A stretch of 64,000 nucleotides of DNA, from positions 17,179 through 81,178 of the forward strand of contig CALHTF010000010.1 of assembly GCA_938038815.1 (NCBI GenBank), written 5' to 3'. Numbering within the stretch: position 1 is the stretch's first letter; every line of letters starts with the position of its first letter. A program made the translations under genes and the position numbers. Below, one piece after another: positions 51,441-60,944 of the stretch. A model generated the notes under the pieces. That model had not been told where the DNA came from. It did not search any database and saw only the letters and a list, made by a program, of their open reading frames with translations. This stretch comes from an uncultured Acidimicrobiales bacterium. Its GTDB lineage: Bacteria; Actinomycetota; Acidimicrobiia; Acidimicrobiales; SHLQ01.

Positions 51441-52831
51441 CCGAACCCGTTCGGTACCAAAGCACCCGAGGCACTGCTCCCGAACTCGACTTTGGTGACG
51501 TGCTGCTCGCCGGGCTGGCGACCGACGGCGGGTTGTACGTACCGACCCATTGGCCAACCCTGGCAACCGACGTTGACCCCGACGCCTCCTACATCGACAC
51601 GGCGAACGAGGTAATCGCGCCGTTCGTCGGCGACACCTTTACCGCCGACGAGTTGGCCGAGATGATCGCCGCCGCCTACGGATCGTTCCACCACGACGAG
51701 GTTGTACCGCTCGTGGATTTGGGCGACGGCCGGATAGTGCTCGAACTGTTCTGGGGGCCGACCCTCGCCTTTAAGGATGTGGCCCTTCAGTTGGTCGGGC
51801 ACATGTTCGAGAAGTTGCTCACCGCCCGTCAACAGCGGCTCACGATCGTCGGTGCAACGTCGGGTGACACCGGATCAGCTGCGATTGAAGCCTGCCGCGA
51901 TCGCGAAGCGCTCGACATCTTTGTGCTGTTCCCTAAAGGGCGGGTGTCAGAAGTTCAGCGCCGTCAAATGACCACCGTGGCGTCACCCAACGTGCACGCC
52001 GTGGAAATTGAGGGCACCTTCGACGACTGCCAAGACCTGGTCAAGGCAATGTTCGGTCACCCCGAATTTCGCGACGACGTCAACCTCGGTGCGGTCAACT
52101 CGATCAATTGGGCTCGGGTCATGGCCCAGGTCGTCTACTACGTGTATGCCGCCCGCAAGGTTGGCAAGGGGGCGCCGGTTTCGTTCAGCGTCCCAACGGG
52201 AAACTTTGGCAACGTATTCGCCGCCGAGACGGCTCGCCGGATGGGCACCCCGATCGATCAGCTCATCGTCGGCAGCAACCGCAACGACATATTGACCCAG
52301 TTCTTTTCCACCGGGTCGATGGCCATTGGCTCGGTCGAGCCATCGCATTCGCCGAGCATGGACATTCAAGTGTCGTCGAACCTCGAGCGGCTTTTGTTCG
52401 AGCTCTATGGCCGCGACGGAGCATCGTTGACCGAAGCGATGCTGCGGTTCCGCGGCGAAGGAGTGCTCGGCCTCGGCGTCGACCAGATGGCCCACCTCAG
52501 CGAAACGTGGTCGGGTACCAGCGTGAGCGACGACGAAACCCTCGACGCCATCGGTCGGTATCAAGAACAGATGGATCTGTTGGTCGATCCGCACACCGCT
52601 GTGGGTCTCGTCGCCGCCGAGCGACTGCGCCGAAATCCTGAAACCCCGATCGTCAGCCTCGCTACCGCTCACCCGGCGAAGTTTCCCGACGCCGTGCAAC
52701 GAGCCACCGGAGTGATTCCAGCGTTGCCCGACCATCTGGCCGACCTTCATTCTCGGGTCGAGAACTATCAGACCCTGCCCAACGACCTGGCGGTCGTCGA
52801 GGCCTTCGTTCAAGAACATCGAAGCAAGTAG
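51437..52831 (+). CDS. thrC: Threonine synthase
   Basis: 464-residue PLP enzyme converting O-phosphohomoserine to threonine, of the longer type-2 form with an N-terminal YQSTRGTAPELDFGDVLLAGLA domain. The PLP Lys is in GPTLAFKDVALQLVG, followed by GATSGDTGSAAIEAC and SINWARVMAQVVYYV, VPTGNFGNVFAAETARRMG. Coupled by overlap to hom; thrB follows 20 bases later. Confidence 0.96.
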   Translation: MTEPVRYQSTRGTAPELDFGDVLLAGLATDGGLYVPTHWPTLATDVDPDASYIDTANEVIAPFVGDTFTADELAEMIAAAYGSFHHDEVVPLVDLGDGRIVLELFWGPTLAFKDVALQLVGHMFEKLLTARQQRLTIVGATSGDTGSAAIEACRDREALDIFVLFPKGRVSEVQRRQMTTVASPNVHAVEIEGTFDDCQDLVKAMFGHPEFRDDVNLGAVNSINWARVMAQVVYYVYAARKVGKGAPVSFSVPTGNFGNVFAAETARRMGTPIDQLIVGSNRNDILTQFFSTGSMAIGSVEPSHSPSMDIQVSSNLERLLFELYGRDGASLTEAMLRFRGEGVLGLGVDQMAHLSETWSGTSVSDDETLDAIGRYQEQMDLLVDPHTAVGLVAAERLRRNPETPIVSLATAHPAKFPDAVQRATGVIPALPDHLADLHSRVENYQTLPNDLAVVEAFVQEHRSK

Positions 52832-52851
52832 AGAGCCGAGACTTACCCACC

Positions 52852-53664
52852 GTGCGCGTTCGTATCCCTGGCTCAACGGCCAACCTTGGCCCTGGTTTCG
52901 ATGTGGTTGGTATTGCCCTCGACCGGTATCTCGAACTCTCCGACGAGCCCTTCGACGGGGCGGTCGAGTTACCCGAGGGTGCGTTCGCTCGTATCGCTGC
53001 CCGCGAGGCCGGTCACGATGTGGCGATGTTCTCCAAGTCCGAGATTCCGGTCGGGAAAGGGTTTGGCTCGAGTGCCGCCGAGGCGGTTGGCGGTGCGCTG
53101 CTCGGCCGCCTCGTAGCCGGCGACGATGAGGACGCTGCCCGCGCAGCAGCGCTCGAGGTGTCGGTGGCGCTCGAAGGCCACGCCGACAACGCTGCGCCGT
53201 CTGCGCTCGGCGGCCTTTGCCTGACGGTAGGGGAGCGGACCCACCGGTTGGTGCCCAACCTCGACGGACTCGAAATGGTGATGTGGCTTCCGGACTCGGT
53301 GAACGAGACCAAGGCGGCCCGGGGCATCATTCGGACCGAACTTGAAGTCATGACCGAATGCACGGTGCAGGCTGCGGCCACCGCAGCGGTAGTGGCCGGG
53401 TTTCTCACCGGCGACCTCAATCTGATCAGCGAATGCAGCCGCGACCTCATCCATGAGCAGGCGCGACTGCCGTTTCTGCCCGCTACCAACAACGTTCTGC
53501 AGGGACTGCGGAGTTGTGGCTTTGCGGCCTGGCTTTCCGGGTCGGGGCCGTCGGTGGCTTGTGTTGCTCGCGAGTCCGAGATCGACGCATGCATCGCAGC
53601 GGTCGGCGAAGCGGGAGAAATGGTTCGAGTGAACGTCGATCTCGACGGTGCGGTCATCCTCTAG
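52852..53664 (+). CDS. thrB: Homoserine kinase
   Basis: GHMP kinase of 270 residues, about 10 per cent shorter than usual. RIPGSTANLGPGFDVVGIAL is the substrate-binding start, GKGFGSSAAEAVGGALLG the ATP loop (usually GLGSSAA), and GLRSCGFAAWLSGSGPSVACV the C-terminal block. GTG start. Completes hom-thrC-thrB. Confidence 0.95.
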   Translation: MRVRIPGSTANLGPGFDVVGIALDRYLELSDEPFDGAVELPEGAFARIAAREAGHDVAMFSKSEIPVGKGFGSSAAEAVGGALLGRLVAGDDEDAARAAALEVSVALEGHADNAAPSALGGLCLTVGERTHRLVPNLDGLEMVMWLPDSVNETKAARGIIRTELEVMTECTVQAAATAAVVAGFLTGDLNLISECSRDLIHEQARLPFLPATNNVLQGLRSCGFAAWLSGSGPSVACVARESEIDACIAAVGEAGEMVRVNVDLDGAVIL

Positions 53665-53929
53665 AGGTGGTTGGCTCTTGGGTGCGGGACTGGCTATGGT
53701 TGGCCCTGACGACATCGAGGTACAAACCCGAATGATCGTCCCTCCACCTTTCTGCGTGTGAGGCCCATCGTGTGCGCGACCATCGCCGCCGATGCTGCAC
53801 CGGCCGATCCTGGCCTAGCTTTTCGCAGTGTTGGCGCCAGAAGTTGCGGCGTTGAAAGACCCTACTGACCCAACAAGATCACCAGATCTGTCGAGCAGGC
53901 ATACCGGCCTGTCGAGAAGCGAGAGAACC

Positions 53930-55582
53930 GTGACGGACCAGACCGCGGAATTTAAGAAGTCCACCCTTGAACGCAAGGACCGCGACGAACTCAACAGCAT
54001 CGCTGCCGCGCTCGGTCTCAAGGCGCCATCGCGCCTTCGCAAGGCCGAAATCGTTCAGCTGATTCTCGATTCGGTCAGCGACGATCCAGCGCCCGAGTCC
54101 TCGGGCCCTGACGAAGCGGGCAAGGCTGACGACTCCTCAAACAGCGACAAACCAGCCGCCGACGCCAGCGGCTCGAAAGACGGCGGCGACAGCAAAGGCC
54201 AAGACGGCGGCACCAAAGGTGGCGACCAAGCCGGCCAAGCCGACCAAGCCGACCAAGCCGACAAGGGCGACCAAGGCGACAAGGCCGAGTCCGGCGACTC
54301 GGCCGGCGAGGTCTACCACGCGGGCGACGAAGGTGGTCGGGGCCGAAACCGCCAGCCCGAAGGCGGCAACCGTAAAAAGCGCCGGCGTCGTAGTCGTGAC
54401 CGCGATCGCAACGGCGACGAGGGAGCCGAGTTCAGCGGCGACCCAACCCCAATCGAAGGCCACCTCGATCTCCGGTCCGAGGGCTACGGATTCCTGCGCA
54501 CCACTGGATACATGGCGACCCGTAACGATCCCTATATCTCGGTCAAGATGGTTCGCCAGTTCGATCTACGACCTGGTGACCACGTGGCGGGCACGGCCCG
54601 GCCAGCCAACCGGAACGAAAAGAACCCGGCGATGGTCGAGATCACCAAGATCAACAACGGCGACCCGGCGAAGTCGAATGCTCGCCCAAACTTTGACGAC
54701 CTGACGCCGCTGTTCCCCGACATGCCGCTCACCCAGGCCCATAAAGACGACCCGTACAACCTGGCGTCGCGCATCATCGACATGGTGGCTCCGATCGGCA
54801 AGGGGCAACGCGGCCTTATCGTGTCGCCACCCAAGGCTGGCAAGACCACCATCCTCAAGAGCGTGGCGTCGTCGATCGAGACCAACAACCCCGAGGTAAA
54901 GCTCTTGGTGCTGCTGGTCGACGAACGGCCCGAAGAGGTCACCGATATGCGCCGCCACCTCAAGACCGGCGAAGTTATTGGCTCGACCTTTGACCGCCCG
55001 GCCGAGGACCACATCCTCGCAGCCGAGATGGTGATCAATCGGGCCAAGCGGTTGGTCGAAAGCGGCGAAGATGTCGTGATCCTGCTCGACGGCATCACCC
55101 GGCTCACCAGGGCGTACAACATGGTTGCGCCCGCCAACGGCCGGGTCATGTCCGGCGGCCTTGACGCTAGTGCCATCTATCCGCCAAAGAAGTTCTTTGG
55201 TGCGGCCCGAAACGTTGAGGAAGGCGGTTCGCTGACCATCGTGGCGACCGCACTCGTCGAAACCGGCTCGCGGATGGACGAGGTCATCTTCGAAGAGTTC
55301 AAGGGCACCGGAAACATGGAGCTCAAGCTCGATCGCCGCGCCGCAGAGCGTCGGGTGTTCCCCGCGATCGACATCGACGCATCGTCGACCCGCCATGAAG
55401 AACTGCTTCTCGACAAGAAAGATTTGCAGCAGATCGTGAAGTTGCGCCGAGCGCTCGGTGCTCTCTCGAACGACGAAAACCCCGTCGCCGGTCTCGAACT
55501 TTTGGTCGAGCGGCTAACCACGGTTACCAGTAATGCCGATTTCCTGAGCGAAGTTGCCAAAGGCAGCTCGTTCGGCAACTAA
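53930..55582 (+). CDS. rho: Transcription termination factor Rho with disordered insert
   Basis: Hexameric RNA helicase, 550 residues from GTG 53930. Rho_N domain (about 10-47), then 110 residues of low-complexity sequence (Asp/Lys/Gly/Gln, repeated QADQAD, then [12 protein letters not shown]). The RNA-binding cold-shock domain is [14 protein letters not shown]. Walker A is PPKAGKTT near 301-308, Walker [13 protein letters not shown]-loop and R-loop follow. Insertions here are typical of actinobacterial Rho and add RNA binding. A TTG at 53828 would lengthen it by 34 residues but has no clear ribosome site. Confidence 0.95.
   Translation: MTDQTAEFKKSTLERKDRDELNSIAAALGLKAPSRLRKAEIVQLILDSVSDDPAPESSGPDEAGKADDSSNSDKPAADASGSKDGGDSKGQDGGTKGGDQAGQADQADQADKGDQGDKAESGDSAGEVYHAGDEGGRGRNRQPEGGNRKKRRRRSRDRDRNGDEGAEFSGDPTPIEGHLDLRSEGYGFLRTTGYMATRNDPYISVKMVRQFDLRPGDHVAGTARPANRNEKNPAMVEITKINNGDPAKSNARPNFDDLTPLFPDMPLTQAHKDDPYNLASRIIDMVAPIGKGQRGLIVSPPKAGKTTILKSVASSIETNNPEVKLLVLLVDERPEEVTDMRRHLKTGEVIGSTFDRPAEDHILAAEMVINRAKRLVESGEDVVILLDGITRLTRAYNMVAPANGRVMSGGLDASAIYPPKKFFGAARNVEEGGSLTIVATALVETGSRMDEVIFEEFKGTGNMELKLDRRAAERRVFPAIDIDASSTRHEELLLDKKDLQQIVKLRRALGALSNDENPVAGLELLVERLTTVTSNADFLSEVAKGSSFGN
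54223..54285 (+). repeat. Tandem GACCAAGCC repeats in rho
   Basis: Imperfect 9-base units (GACCAAGCC, GACAAGGGC) repeat seven times and encode the D-Q-A/D-K-G units of Rho's disordered insert. Copy number is likely to differ between strains. Confidence 0.75.
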
Positions 55583-55591
55583 ATGATTCCT

Positions 55592-55622
55592 GTCACTTCT
55601 TGCCCGCGATGTTGGAAGTGAC
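55592..55622 (+). promoter_or_regulatory. Inverted repeat in the rho-rpmE spacer (candidate L31 leader)
   Basis: GTCACTTC (55592-55599) pairs perfectly with GAAGTGAC (55615-55622). It fills half of the 65-base spacer before rpmE. Leader motifs bound by L31 are known in actinobacteria; whether this is one needs a covariance-model search. It may instead terminate rho transcripts. Confidence 0.45.
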
Positions 55623-55647
55623 CGCCCTGAAAGGCCAGACTTAGCCC

Positions 55648-55983
55648 ATGAAGCCTGATATCCACCCCGAGTACCGACCCGTTGTTTTCCACGACCAGTC
55701 GGCCGGCGAGTCGTTCATCACGAACTCGACCATCCAGACCGCCGACACGATCGAGTGGGAAGACGGCAACACCTACCCTCTTGCCAAGGTCGAAATTTCG
55801 GCGGCCAGCCACCCGTTCTTCACCGGAACGATGAAGATCGTCGACACCGCTGGTCGGGTCGAGCGCTTCGAGCGTCGTTACGGTCGCCGCAAGAAGGCTG
55901 CCGGTGGCGACGAAGCTGCTGCTGAGGCACCCGCCGCAGCTGCCGCGCCCGCACCGGTCGAAGATTCGTCCGAAGAAGAGTGA
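55648..55983 (+). CDS. rpmE2: 50S ribosomal protein L31, type B (zinc-free), with acidic tail
   Basis: 111 residues. [20 protein letters not shown] has no CxxC, so it is the zinc-independent type B protein; [18 protein letters not shown] and [10 protein letters not shown] are type B signatures. Type A, with four Cys, is the usual rho neighbour in many actinobacteria. About 28 extra residues form an Ala/Glu-rich tail ([18 protein letters not shown], then EDSSEEE). Its stop overlaps the following gene (GTGA). Confidence 0.94.
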   Translation: MKPDIHPEYRPVVFHDQSAGESFITNSTIQTADTIEWEDGNTYPLAKVEISAASHPFFTGTMKIVDTAGRVERFERRYGRRKKAAGGDEAAAEAPAAAAAPAPVEDSSEEE

Positions 55984-56993
55984 CCCAAGGTCGCCCCGGC
56001 GACCAGGGATCAACATCCGCGCTGTTTGGTACCGCTGCGGTAGCACTGGCGCGCACCCACTTCGAAATTCCTGACGGCGAGGCCCAACCGTTCCCCGATG
56101 GGGCACTCGTGGTCGGCGACGATCGGGTCGTAATCTACCGGCATCAGAACGCAGCCGGAGCGCTCGGCCCGGCGATGATCGCCGCCACCAAGCACCGCGC
56201 CGCCGCTGGGGCTGACCTTGCGGTCTCGTTGCTGGTCGCCGAAGCCGACGCCGCGGCAGGAGCGGTTCTCGCTCGTCAAGCTGCGGCGCTCGATCCTGCG
56301 CCCGAGGTACACAAGGTGGTTGGCGCCGATCTTGAGCCGATGCCGGCGGCCGAATTCGCCGATCCGATCGAGCCGCTCGAGGCCGATATGGGTTTCGTCG
56401 CCGACCTCGAAGCGGAAGGCCTCGAAGCGGTGGTCGAAGCCGGAATCTTGCGCGGCGAACTCTTGGGCCTTGAGATCGCTCGGGCCGTCGACGGCGACCT
56501 CGAGGTCGGCGTTGGCCGATTCGATCGCGAAGCCGGTACGATGCTGCGGGGCACGACCACTCCTACCAACGCCCTGAAGGCGGCAATCGACGAGGTTCTG
56601 CCGCACCGCTCGGTTGGTGCTCGTCCGCACCCGCTCAACCGACTGTGCCGCGAACGCTGGCTGCGGTCGATGATTCTTCACGAACCGACGTTGCTTGGCC
56701 TCGCCTCGGCGGTTGCGGTCGAGACGGTCGAAGCCCGCGACAACTTGGTCGACCCGTGCGGCGCCGCAGCGCTGGGTGCCGACGAGCAGGGCCAGTCGGT
56801 TTTGGTCGTGTGCTCGGCGGGGGTCGACACCGGACTCCTGGGTACGGTCGCCGACCTGGTGGGCCGTCACGAACCTCAAGCCGTGGTGATTGCGCTTCCA
56901 GAGCGCGACCTTTTCCCAACACTGATCAACTCGTTGACGTCGCTTCGAGTTCCGACAACGGTCCGGGGCCTCGCCGCCCCGTGGCCTAGGTAG
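55980..56993 (+). CDS. Unrecognised protein coupled between rpmE and prfA
   Basis: 337 residues, GTG start overlapping rpmE by 4 bases; prfA begins 9 bases after its stop, from its own -10. No signal peptide or membrane helix. Composition is acidic, Ala/Leu/Val-rich with alternating strands and helices: [19 protein letters not shown], then [16 protein letters not shown], a helical middle, then [19 protein letters not shown] and [15 protein letters not shown] near the end. I do not recognise a family, and no catalytic motif is obvious. In the otherwise conserved rho-rpmE-prfA-prmC run it is an extra gene; coupling to L31 suggests a ribosome- or release-related role, which is inference. Confidence 0.75.
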   Translation: MTQGRPGDQGSTSALFGTAAVALARTHFEIPDGEAQPFPDGALVVGDDRVVIYRHQNAAGALGPAMIAATKHRAAAGADLAVSLLVAEADAAAGAVLARQAAALDPAPEVHKVVGADLEPMPAAEFADPIEPLEADMGFVADLEAEGLEAVVEAGILRGELLGLEIARAVDGDLEVGVGRFDREAGTMLRGTTTPTNALKAAIDEVLPHRSVGARPHPLNRLCRERWLRSMILHEPTLLGLASAVAVETVEARDNLVDPCGAAALGADEQGQSVLVVCSAGVDTGLLGTVADLVGRHEPQAVVIALPERDLFPTLINSLTSLRVPTTVRGLAAPWPR

Positions 56994-56996
56994 CAT
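56991..56996 (+). promoter_or_regulatory. -10 hexamer TAGCAT, leaderless type
   Basis: TAGCAT is six bases before the prfA GTG at 57003. It begins within the stop of the upstream gene (TAG 56991-56993), so prfA can be transcribed separately. Confidence 0.55.
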
Positions 56997-57002
56997 CTAG
57001 TC

Positions 57003-58073
57003 GTGCTCGACCGTATTGAAGCCCTAGAACGCGAACTCCACGATGTGGAGGTGCGCCTTGGCGACCCCGACGTGCAAAGCGACAATGCGAAGCGCGAAGC
57101 CGAGGGGCGTCGCTACGCCGAACTCAAAGAGGTCGTCGATGCCGGCCGGGCGTACCGGACGGCAGTCGAGGACCTTGAGGCAGCACGCGAGATGGCGGCC
57201 GAGGCGACCGGCGACGAACTCGAAGAGATGGCGGCCATGGTGGCCGAACTCGAACCCGAGGTTCCGCGGCTCGAAGAAGAGCTGAAGTTCATGCTCTTGC
57301 CGAAGGACCCCAACGACAAGAAGAACGTCATCGTCGAAGTGCGCGGTACCGAGGGCGGCGAAGAAGCCAACCTCTTCGCTCGTGATCTGTACGAGATGTA
57401 CGTCAGCTTCGCCAAGCGTCAGTCATGGAAGCTCGAAACGCTCGAAGGGAAACCGTCCGACATGGGCGGCTTTAGCGAAGTCACCTTCTTACTCAAGGGC
57501 GATTCGGTGTGGTCTCGTATGAAGCACGAAGGTGGCACCCACCGCGTGCAACGGGTCCCGGTTACCGAATCGCAGGGTCGCATTCATACCTCGGCTGCCA
57601 CGGTCACCGTGCTGCCTGAAGCCGAGGAAGTCGATATCGAGATCGACGAAAACGAACTCAAGGTCGACTACTACCGGTCGTCGGGACCCGGTGGTCAGTC
57701 GGTCAACACCACCGACTCGGCCGTGCGCATCACCCACATCCCAACCGGGGTTCAGGTCTCGATGCAGGACGAAAAGAGCCAAATCCAAAACAAGGCGAAG
57801 GCCTTGCGGGTTTTGCGGTCGCGGCTACTTAAGGCCGAACAAGATCGCCAGGCGGCCGAACTTTCCGAAGCTCGCCGCGACCAGGTCGGTGGCGGCGGCC
57901 GTTCCGAGAAGATCCGTACCTACAACTTCAAAGAGAACCGGGTGAGCGATCACCGCGATCTTGGCGGAATCACCGTGCATAACCTCGACAAGGTGTTGGC
58001 CGGCGAGCTCGACGAAGTGAGCGACGCATTGTTGCATGCGGAGCGCCAGGCGCAGCTCGAAGATGGTGCCTGA
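57003..58073 (+). CDS. prfA: Peptide chain release factor 1
   Basis: Release factor of 356 residues for UAA/UAG. The GGQ motif lies in SSGPGGQSVNTTDSA (about 229), which prmC methylates. The N-terminal coiled domain, HEGGTHRVQRVPVTESQGRIHTSAATV, and a C-terminal NFKENRVSDHRDLGG are canonical RF1. The prmC start overlaps its 3' end by 11 bases. Confidence 0.97.
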   Translation: MLDRIEALERELHDVEVRLGDPDVQSDNAKREAEGRRYAELKEVVDAGRAYRTAVEDLEAAREMAAEATGDELEEMAAMVAELEPEVPRLEEELKFMLLPKDPNDKKNVIVEVRGTEGGEEANLFARDLYEMYVSFAKRQSWKLETLEGKPSDMGGFSEVTFLLKGDSVWSRMKHEGGTHRVQRVPVTESQGRIHTSAATVTVLPEAEEVDIEIDENELKVDYYRSSGPGGQSVNTTDSAVRITHIPTGVQVSMQDEKSQIQNKAKALRVLRSRLLKAEQDRQAAELSEARRDQVGGGGRSEKIRTYNFKENRVSDHRDLGGITVHNLDKVLAGELDEVSDALLHAERQAQLEDGA

Positions 58074-58947
58074 GTCAGAGAACACCGTCGCTTGGAGGTC
58101 GCTCGTTGCCGAGGCGACCCAACGTTTGGCCGAGGTGAGTGCTGATCCGGCGATCGACGCCCGGCGCATCGTCGAGGCCGCCGGTGGGTTCGAACCGTCG
58201 GAGTACGCAATCAGCCTCGACGAGTTGGTTACCAACCGAGGTATGGCCAAGTTCGACACGATGGTCGCCCGGCGGTTGAAAGGCGAACCGCTTCAGTATG
58301 TGGTTGGTTCGTGGTCGTTTCGCGAGCTCGACCTGTTTGTCGACTCGCGAGTTCTGATTCCTCGACCTGAAACCGAAGGGGTCGCCGGGTTAGCCCTCGA
58401 CGAGTGCCGTGCACTGCAGGCCAGGCGGGTGGCCGATTTGGGAACCGGGTCGGGAGCGATCGCATTGTCGCTGGCCTGGGAGTTACGCGACCAAGCGGAC
58501 TCGGTCGAAGTGTGGGCGAGCGATGTTTCGACCGAAGCTTTGGTGGTGGCTCGGGCAAACCTGGCCACGCTGGGCCGGGTGGCCGCCGGGGTGCGGATGG
58601 TGGAGGGTTCGTGGTTTGAGGCTTTGCCTACCGAATTGCGTGGGACCTTCGACGTGATCGTAAGTAACCCGCCCTACATCGGCGACGACGAAGTCATCGA
58701 AACGGTTGTGGCCGACTGGGAGCCCGCTTCGGCGTTGTTCGCTGGCCCAGACGGAACCCGAGACTTGCAGGTGATTATCCCCGAAGCCCTCGACTGGCTG
58801 ACCCCAACGGGATCGTTGGTGATGGAGATGGCGCCCCAACAAACCGCCGCTGCTCGCGACCTGGCTCTCTCGGTGGGTTTCGTCGATGCCGTGATCCACC
58901 ACGACCTCTCGGGTCGCGCCCGAACGTTGGTGGCCAAAAAATGCTGA
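58063..58947 (+). CDS. prmC: Release factor glutamine methyltransferase
   Basis: SAM-dependent enzyme of 294 residues that methylates the GGQ glutamine of RF1/RF2. N-terminal helical domain, GEPLQYVVGSWSF, VLIPRPETEG, the SAM loop VADLGTGSGAIALSLA and the NPPY motif in VSNPPYIGDDE. Start ATG 58063 inside the prfA 3' end. Overlaps tsaC by 7 bases. Confidence 0.95.
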   Translation: MVPESENTVAWRSLVAEATQRLAEVSADPAIDARRIVEAAGGFEPSEYAISLDELVTNRGMAKFDTMVARRLKGEPLQYVVGSWSFRELDLFVDSRVLIPRPETEGVAGLALDECRALQARRVADLGTGSGAIALSLAWELRDQADSVEVWASDVSTEALVVARANLATLGRVAAGVRMVEGSWFEALPTELRGTFDVIVSNPPYIGDDEVIETVVADWEPASALFAGPDGTRDLQVIIPEALDWLTPTGSLVMEMAPQQTAAARDLALSVGFVDAVIHHDLSGRARTLVAKKC

Positions 58948-59558
58948 TCCCCGACACCGACCCGACGGCACTCGATTCCGCCACAGCGGCGCTGAAGGCT
59001 GGCGAACCGATCATCATTCCGACCGACACGGTGTATGGATTGGCCTGCCTCGCCCACGATGCCGGGGCTCGTGAAGCGATCGCTCGGTTGAAGGAACGTC
59101 CAAGCGAGCAGGCGTTGGCGATATTGGTTGCCGGACTCGAACAGGCGAACCAACTCATCGCTACCGACCCCCGAATTGCGCGGTTAGCCGAGGCCTTTTG
59201 GCCCGGTTCGCTCACCATCGTCGCCCCGCCCGTCTCTGGAGGTAACCCACTACTGGGTGGCCCCGGCGGTGCAGTTGGTGTGCGATGCCCGAACCACTGG
59301 TGGGTTCGCGAATTGGCATCGGTGGTCGGCCCCCTGGTTGCCACCAGCGCCAATCGTCACGGCCAAGCCCCTCAGACCGACCCCGCCACGTTGGCCGAGT
59401 CGTTTCCCGACCAGCTGGTAATCGATGGAGGCCACGGCGGATCCGAGGCATCGACGGTGGTCCGCCTAACGAACGAACTTCAGATCCTCCGCGAAGGTCC
59501 GGTAACCAAAGCCCAGCTAGAAGCAGTCCTCGACAAGTCAGCACGTGACCGCTCTTAG
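58941..59558 (+). CDS. tsaC: Threonylcarbamoyl-AMP synthase (YrdC/Sua5)
   Basis: 205-residue enzyme that activates threonine and bicarbonate with ATP for the t6A37 modification of tRNA. KAGEPIIIPTDTVYGLACLA is the N-terminal hallmark, followed by RLKERPSEQALAILV, FWPGSLTIV, GAVGVRCPNHWW and PLVATSANRHGQAPQTD. Short YrdC form, without the Sua5 C-domain. Last gene of the syntenic run. Confidence 0.94.
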   Translation: MLIPDTDPTALDSATAALKAGEPIIIPTDTVYGLACLAHDAGAREAIARLKERPSEQALAILVAGLEQANQLIATDPRIARLAEAFWPGSLTIVAPPVSGGNPLLGGPGGAVGVRCPNHWWVRELASVVGPLVATSANRHGQAPQTDPATLAESFPDQLVIDGGHGGSEASTVVRLTNELQILREGPVTKAQLEAVLDKSARDRS

Positions 59559-59977
59559 CCGGGTACTTCGGGCACAGCGCCGTTGTCGCTCGAACCGGTT
59601 TGGGCGTATCGGGCACTTCGCGACGCATTCGCCCTTGGCTCCGAACCCTCTAGTCCGGGCATCGATCACTGCACTCCGTGCAGGCCGTTCCGGGGCCACG
59701 GAGGCCCTTGCACCTGCTAGCCCAACTGTCGGCAGAGGGTACGAGCGGTCATTACTTATTGCTCGTCCCGAAGACGGCCGGCAACCGGCACCAAGCTTGG
59801 CGCCGTGGGACGTTCGGAGTGGTCCGAGCGTGCAGAATGTCTCGAGGGGACTTGTCCCCATCGGGTAAGGCGTCACTCGGAGAGTGTGCTGGCCTAGGCT
59901 TTATCTCGGCGGTGCCATGTCGATAGAAGTACGAACTGCTTTCGACAGGACAAGACAGCAAAGACAGGAATGAACCC
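59559..59977. other. 419-base gap at the synteny break
   Basis: No gene supported. It holds a palindrome GGGGAC-TT-GTCCCC (59846-59859), a possible promoter TTTATC near 59900, and TGTCGA/TCGACA-type complementary segments near 59927-59949 just before the next gene. Reading frames here have arginine/proline-rich shadow composition. In mycobacteria wecA and the atp operon would follow; here surface-polysaccharide genes do. Confidence 0.5.
59846..59859. repeat. Palindrome GGGGACTTGTCCCC
   Basis: Perfect six-base arms around TT. The GGGGAC/GTCCCC theme recurs in the palindromes at 21294-21349 and 34281-34307. Confidence 0.6.
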
Positions 59978-60769
59978 ATGTCGTCGAACGAAGATACGCC
60001 CGTAGTTATTCTCTGCGGCGGTTTCGGTACACGAATTCGCGAGGCCAGCGAAAGCTTGCCCAAGCCCATGATCGAAGTGGGCGGTATGCCCCTGCTCTGG
60101 CACATCATGAAGACCTACAACGCCCACGGGTTCCGCCGGTTTGTGCTGGCGTGTGGTTACAAGGCCGAAACGGTCAAGGACTACTTCCTGCGCTACCACG
60201 AGCACCTGTCGGACTTCACCGTGAACCTTGGCTCGGATGCGCCGCCGGTGTTTCATAACTCGCACATGGACGAGGACTGGGAAGTTACCTGTGTCGACAC
60301 CGGTCTCAACACCTTGACCGGCGGCCGTCTGTCGCGGGTCCGCAAGTTCCTCGACGGCGAGCGCTTCCTGCTCACCTATGGCGATGGCGTCGCCGACATC
60401 GATTTGACCGCGCTGATGGAGGCTCACAAGGCCCACGGCCTTATCGGAACGGTTACCGCCGTGCACCCGACCTCTCGGTTCGGCGAGTTGAACACCGACG
60501 GAACTACGGTCACCGGCTTTGCCGAGAAGCCCGAACTTTCCGGTGGCCTCGTCAACGGTGGATTCTTCGTCTTCGAAAAGGCGTTCCTCGACAACGTTCA
60601 CGACGACGACGGCATGCTCGAACAGCACGCGCTGCAAAAGCTGACCGCCGATGGCCAGTTGGGCCACTTCGTGCACGAAGGGTTCTGGCGCGGCATGGAC
60701 ACCTTCCGCGAGTACAAAGAGCTCAACGGACTCTGGGATGACGACCAAGCGCCCTGGAAGGTCTGGTAG
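59978..60769 (+). CDS. rfbF: Glucose-1-phosphate cytidylyltransferase
   Basis: 263-residue nucleotidyltransferase making CDP-glucose, the first step to CDP-3,6-dideoxyhexoses (and other CDP-sugars). LCGGFGTRIREASESLPKPM is the nucleotide-binding start, followed by LLWHIMKTYNAHG, VLACGYKAETVKDYF, the DTGLNTLTGGRLSRV and LTYGDGVADIDL blocks specific to RfbF, VNGGFFVFEK, and GFWRGMDTFREY. Starts ATG 59978, with AGGA upstream. No CDP-glucose dehydratase (rfbG) is next to it; a DegT protein lies 2.3 kb downstream. Confidence 0.92.
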   Translation: MSSNEDTPVVILCGGFGTRIREASESLPKPMIEVGGMPLLWHIMKTYNAHGFRRFVLACGYKAETVKDYFLRYHEHLSDFTVNLGSDAPPVFHNSHMDEDWEVTCVDTGLNTLTGGRLSRVRKFLDGERFLLTYGDGVADIDLTALMEAHKAHGLIGTVTAVHPTSRFGELNTDGTTVTGFAEKPELSGGLVNGGFFVFEKAFLDNVHDDDGMLEQHALQKLTADGQLGHFVHEGFWRGMDTFREYKELNGLWDDDQAPWKVW

Positions 60770-60892
60770 CGGTCGAATTCGGCCCTTTGGGCGGCCAGAA
60801 TCAGACTGGGCCGCATTGCCCAGTTGTTGGGTCGTTTAGAGCCAATCTGCCTATTTCTTAAGGAATTGGGCGAGTGGGACGATGGAGATGCA

Positions 60893-60905
60893 GGGCAGAG
60901 TGCCC
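60893..60905 (+). other. Hairpin in the leader of the RTX gene
   Basis: GGGCA-GAG-TGCCC lies 39 bases before the ATG. Upstream, CTATTTC near 60850 may be the -10 region. The 175-base gap holds no gene. Confidence 0.3.
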
Positions 60906-60944
60906 TCATAGCCACAACCCCCACCACTTGAGGTTCCCTTCCCC

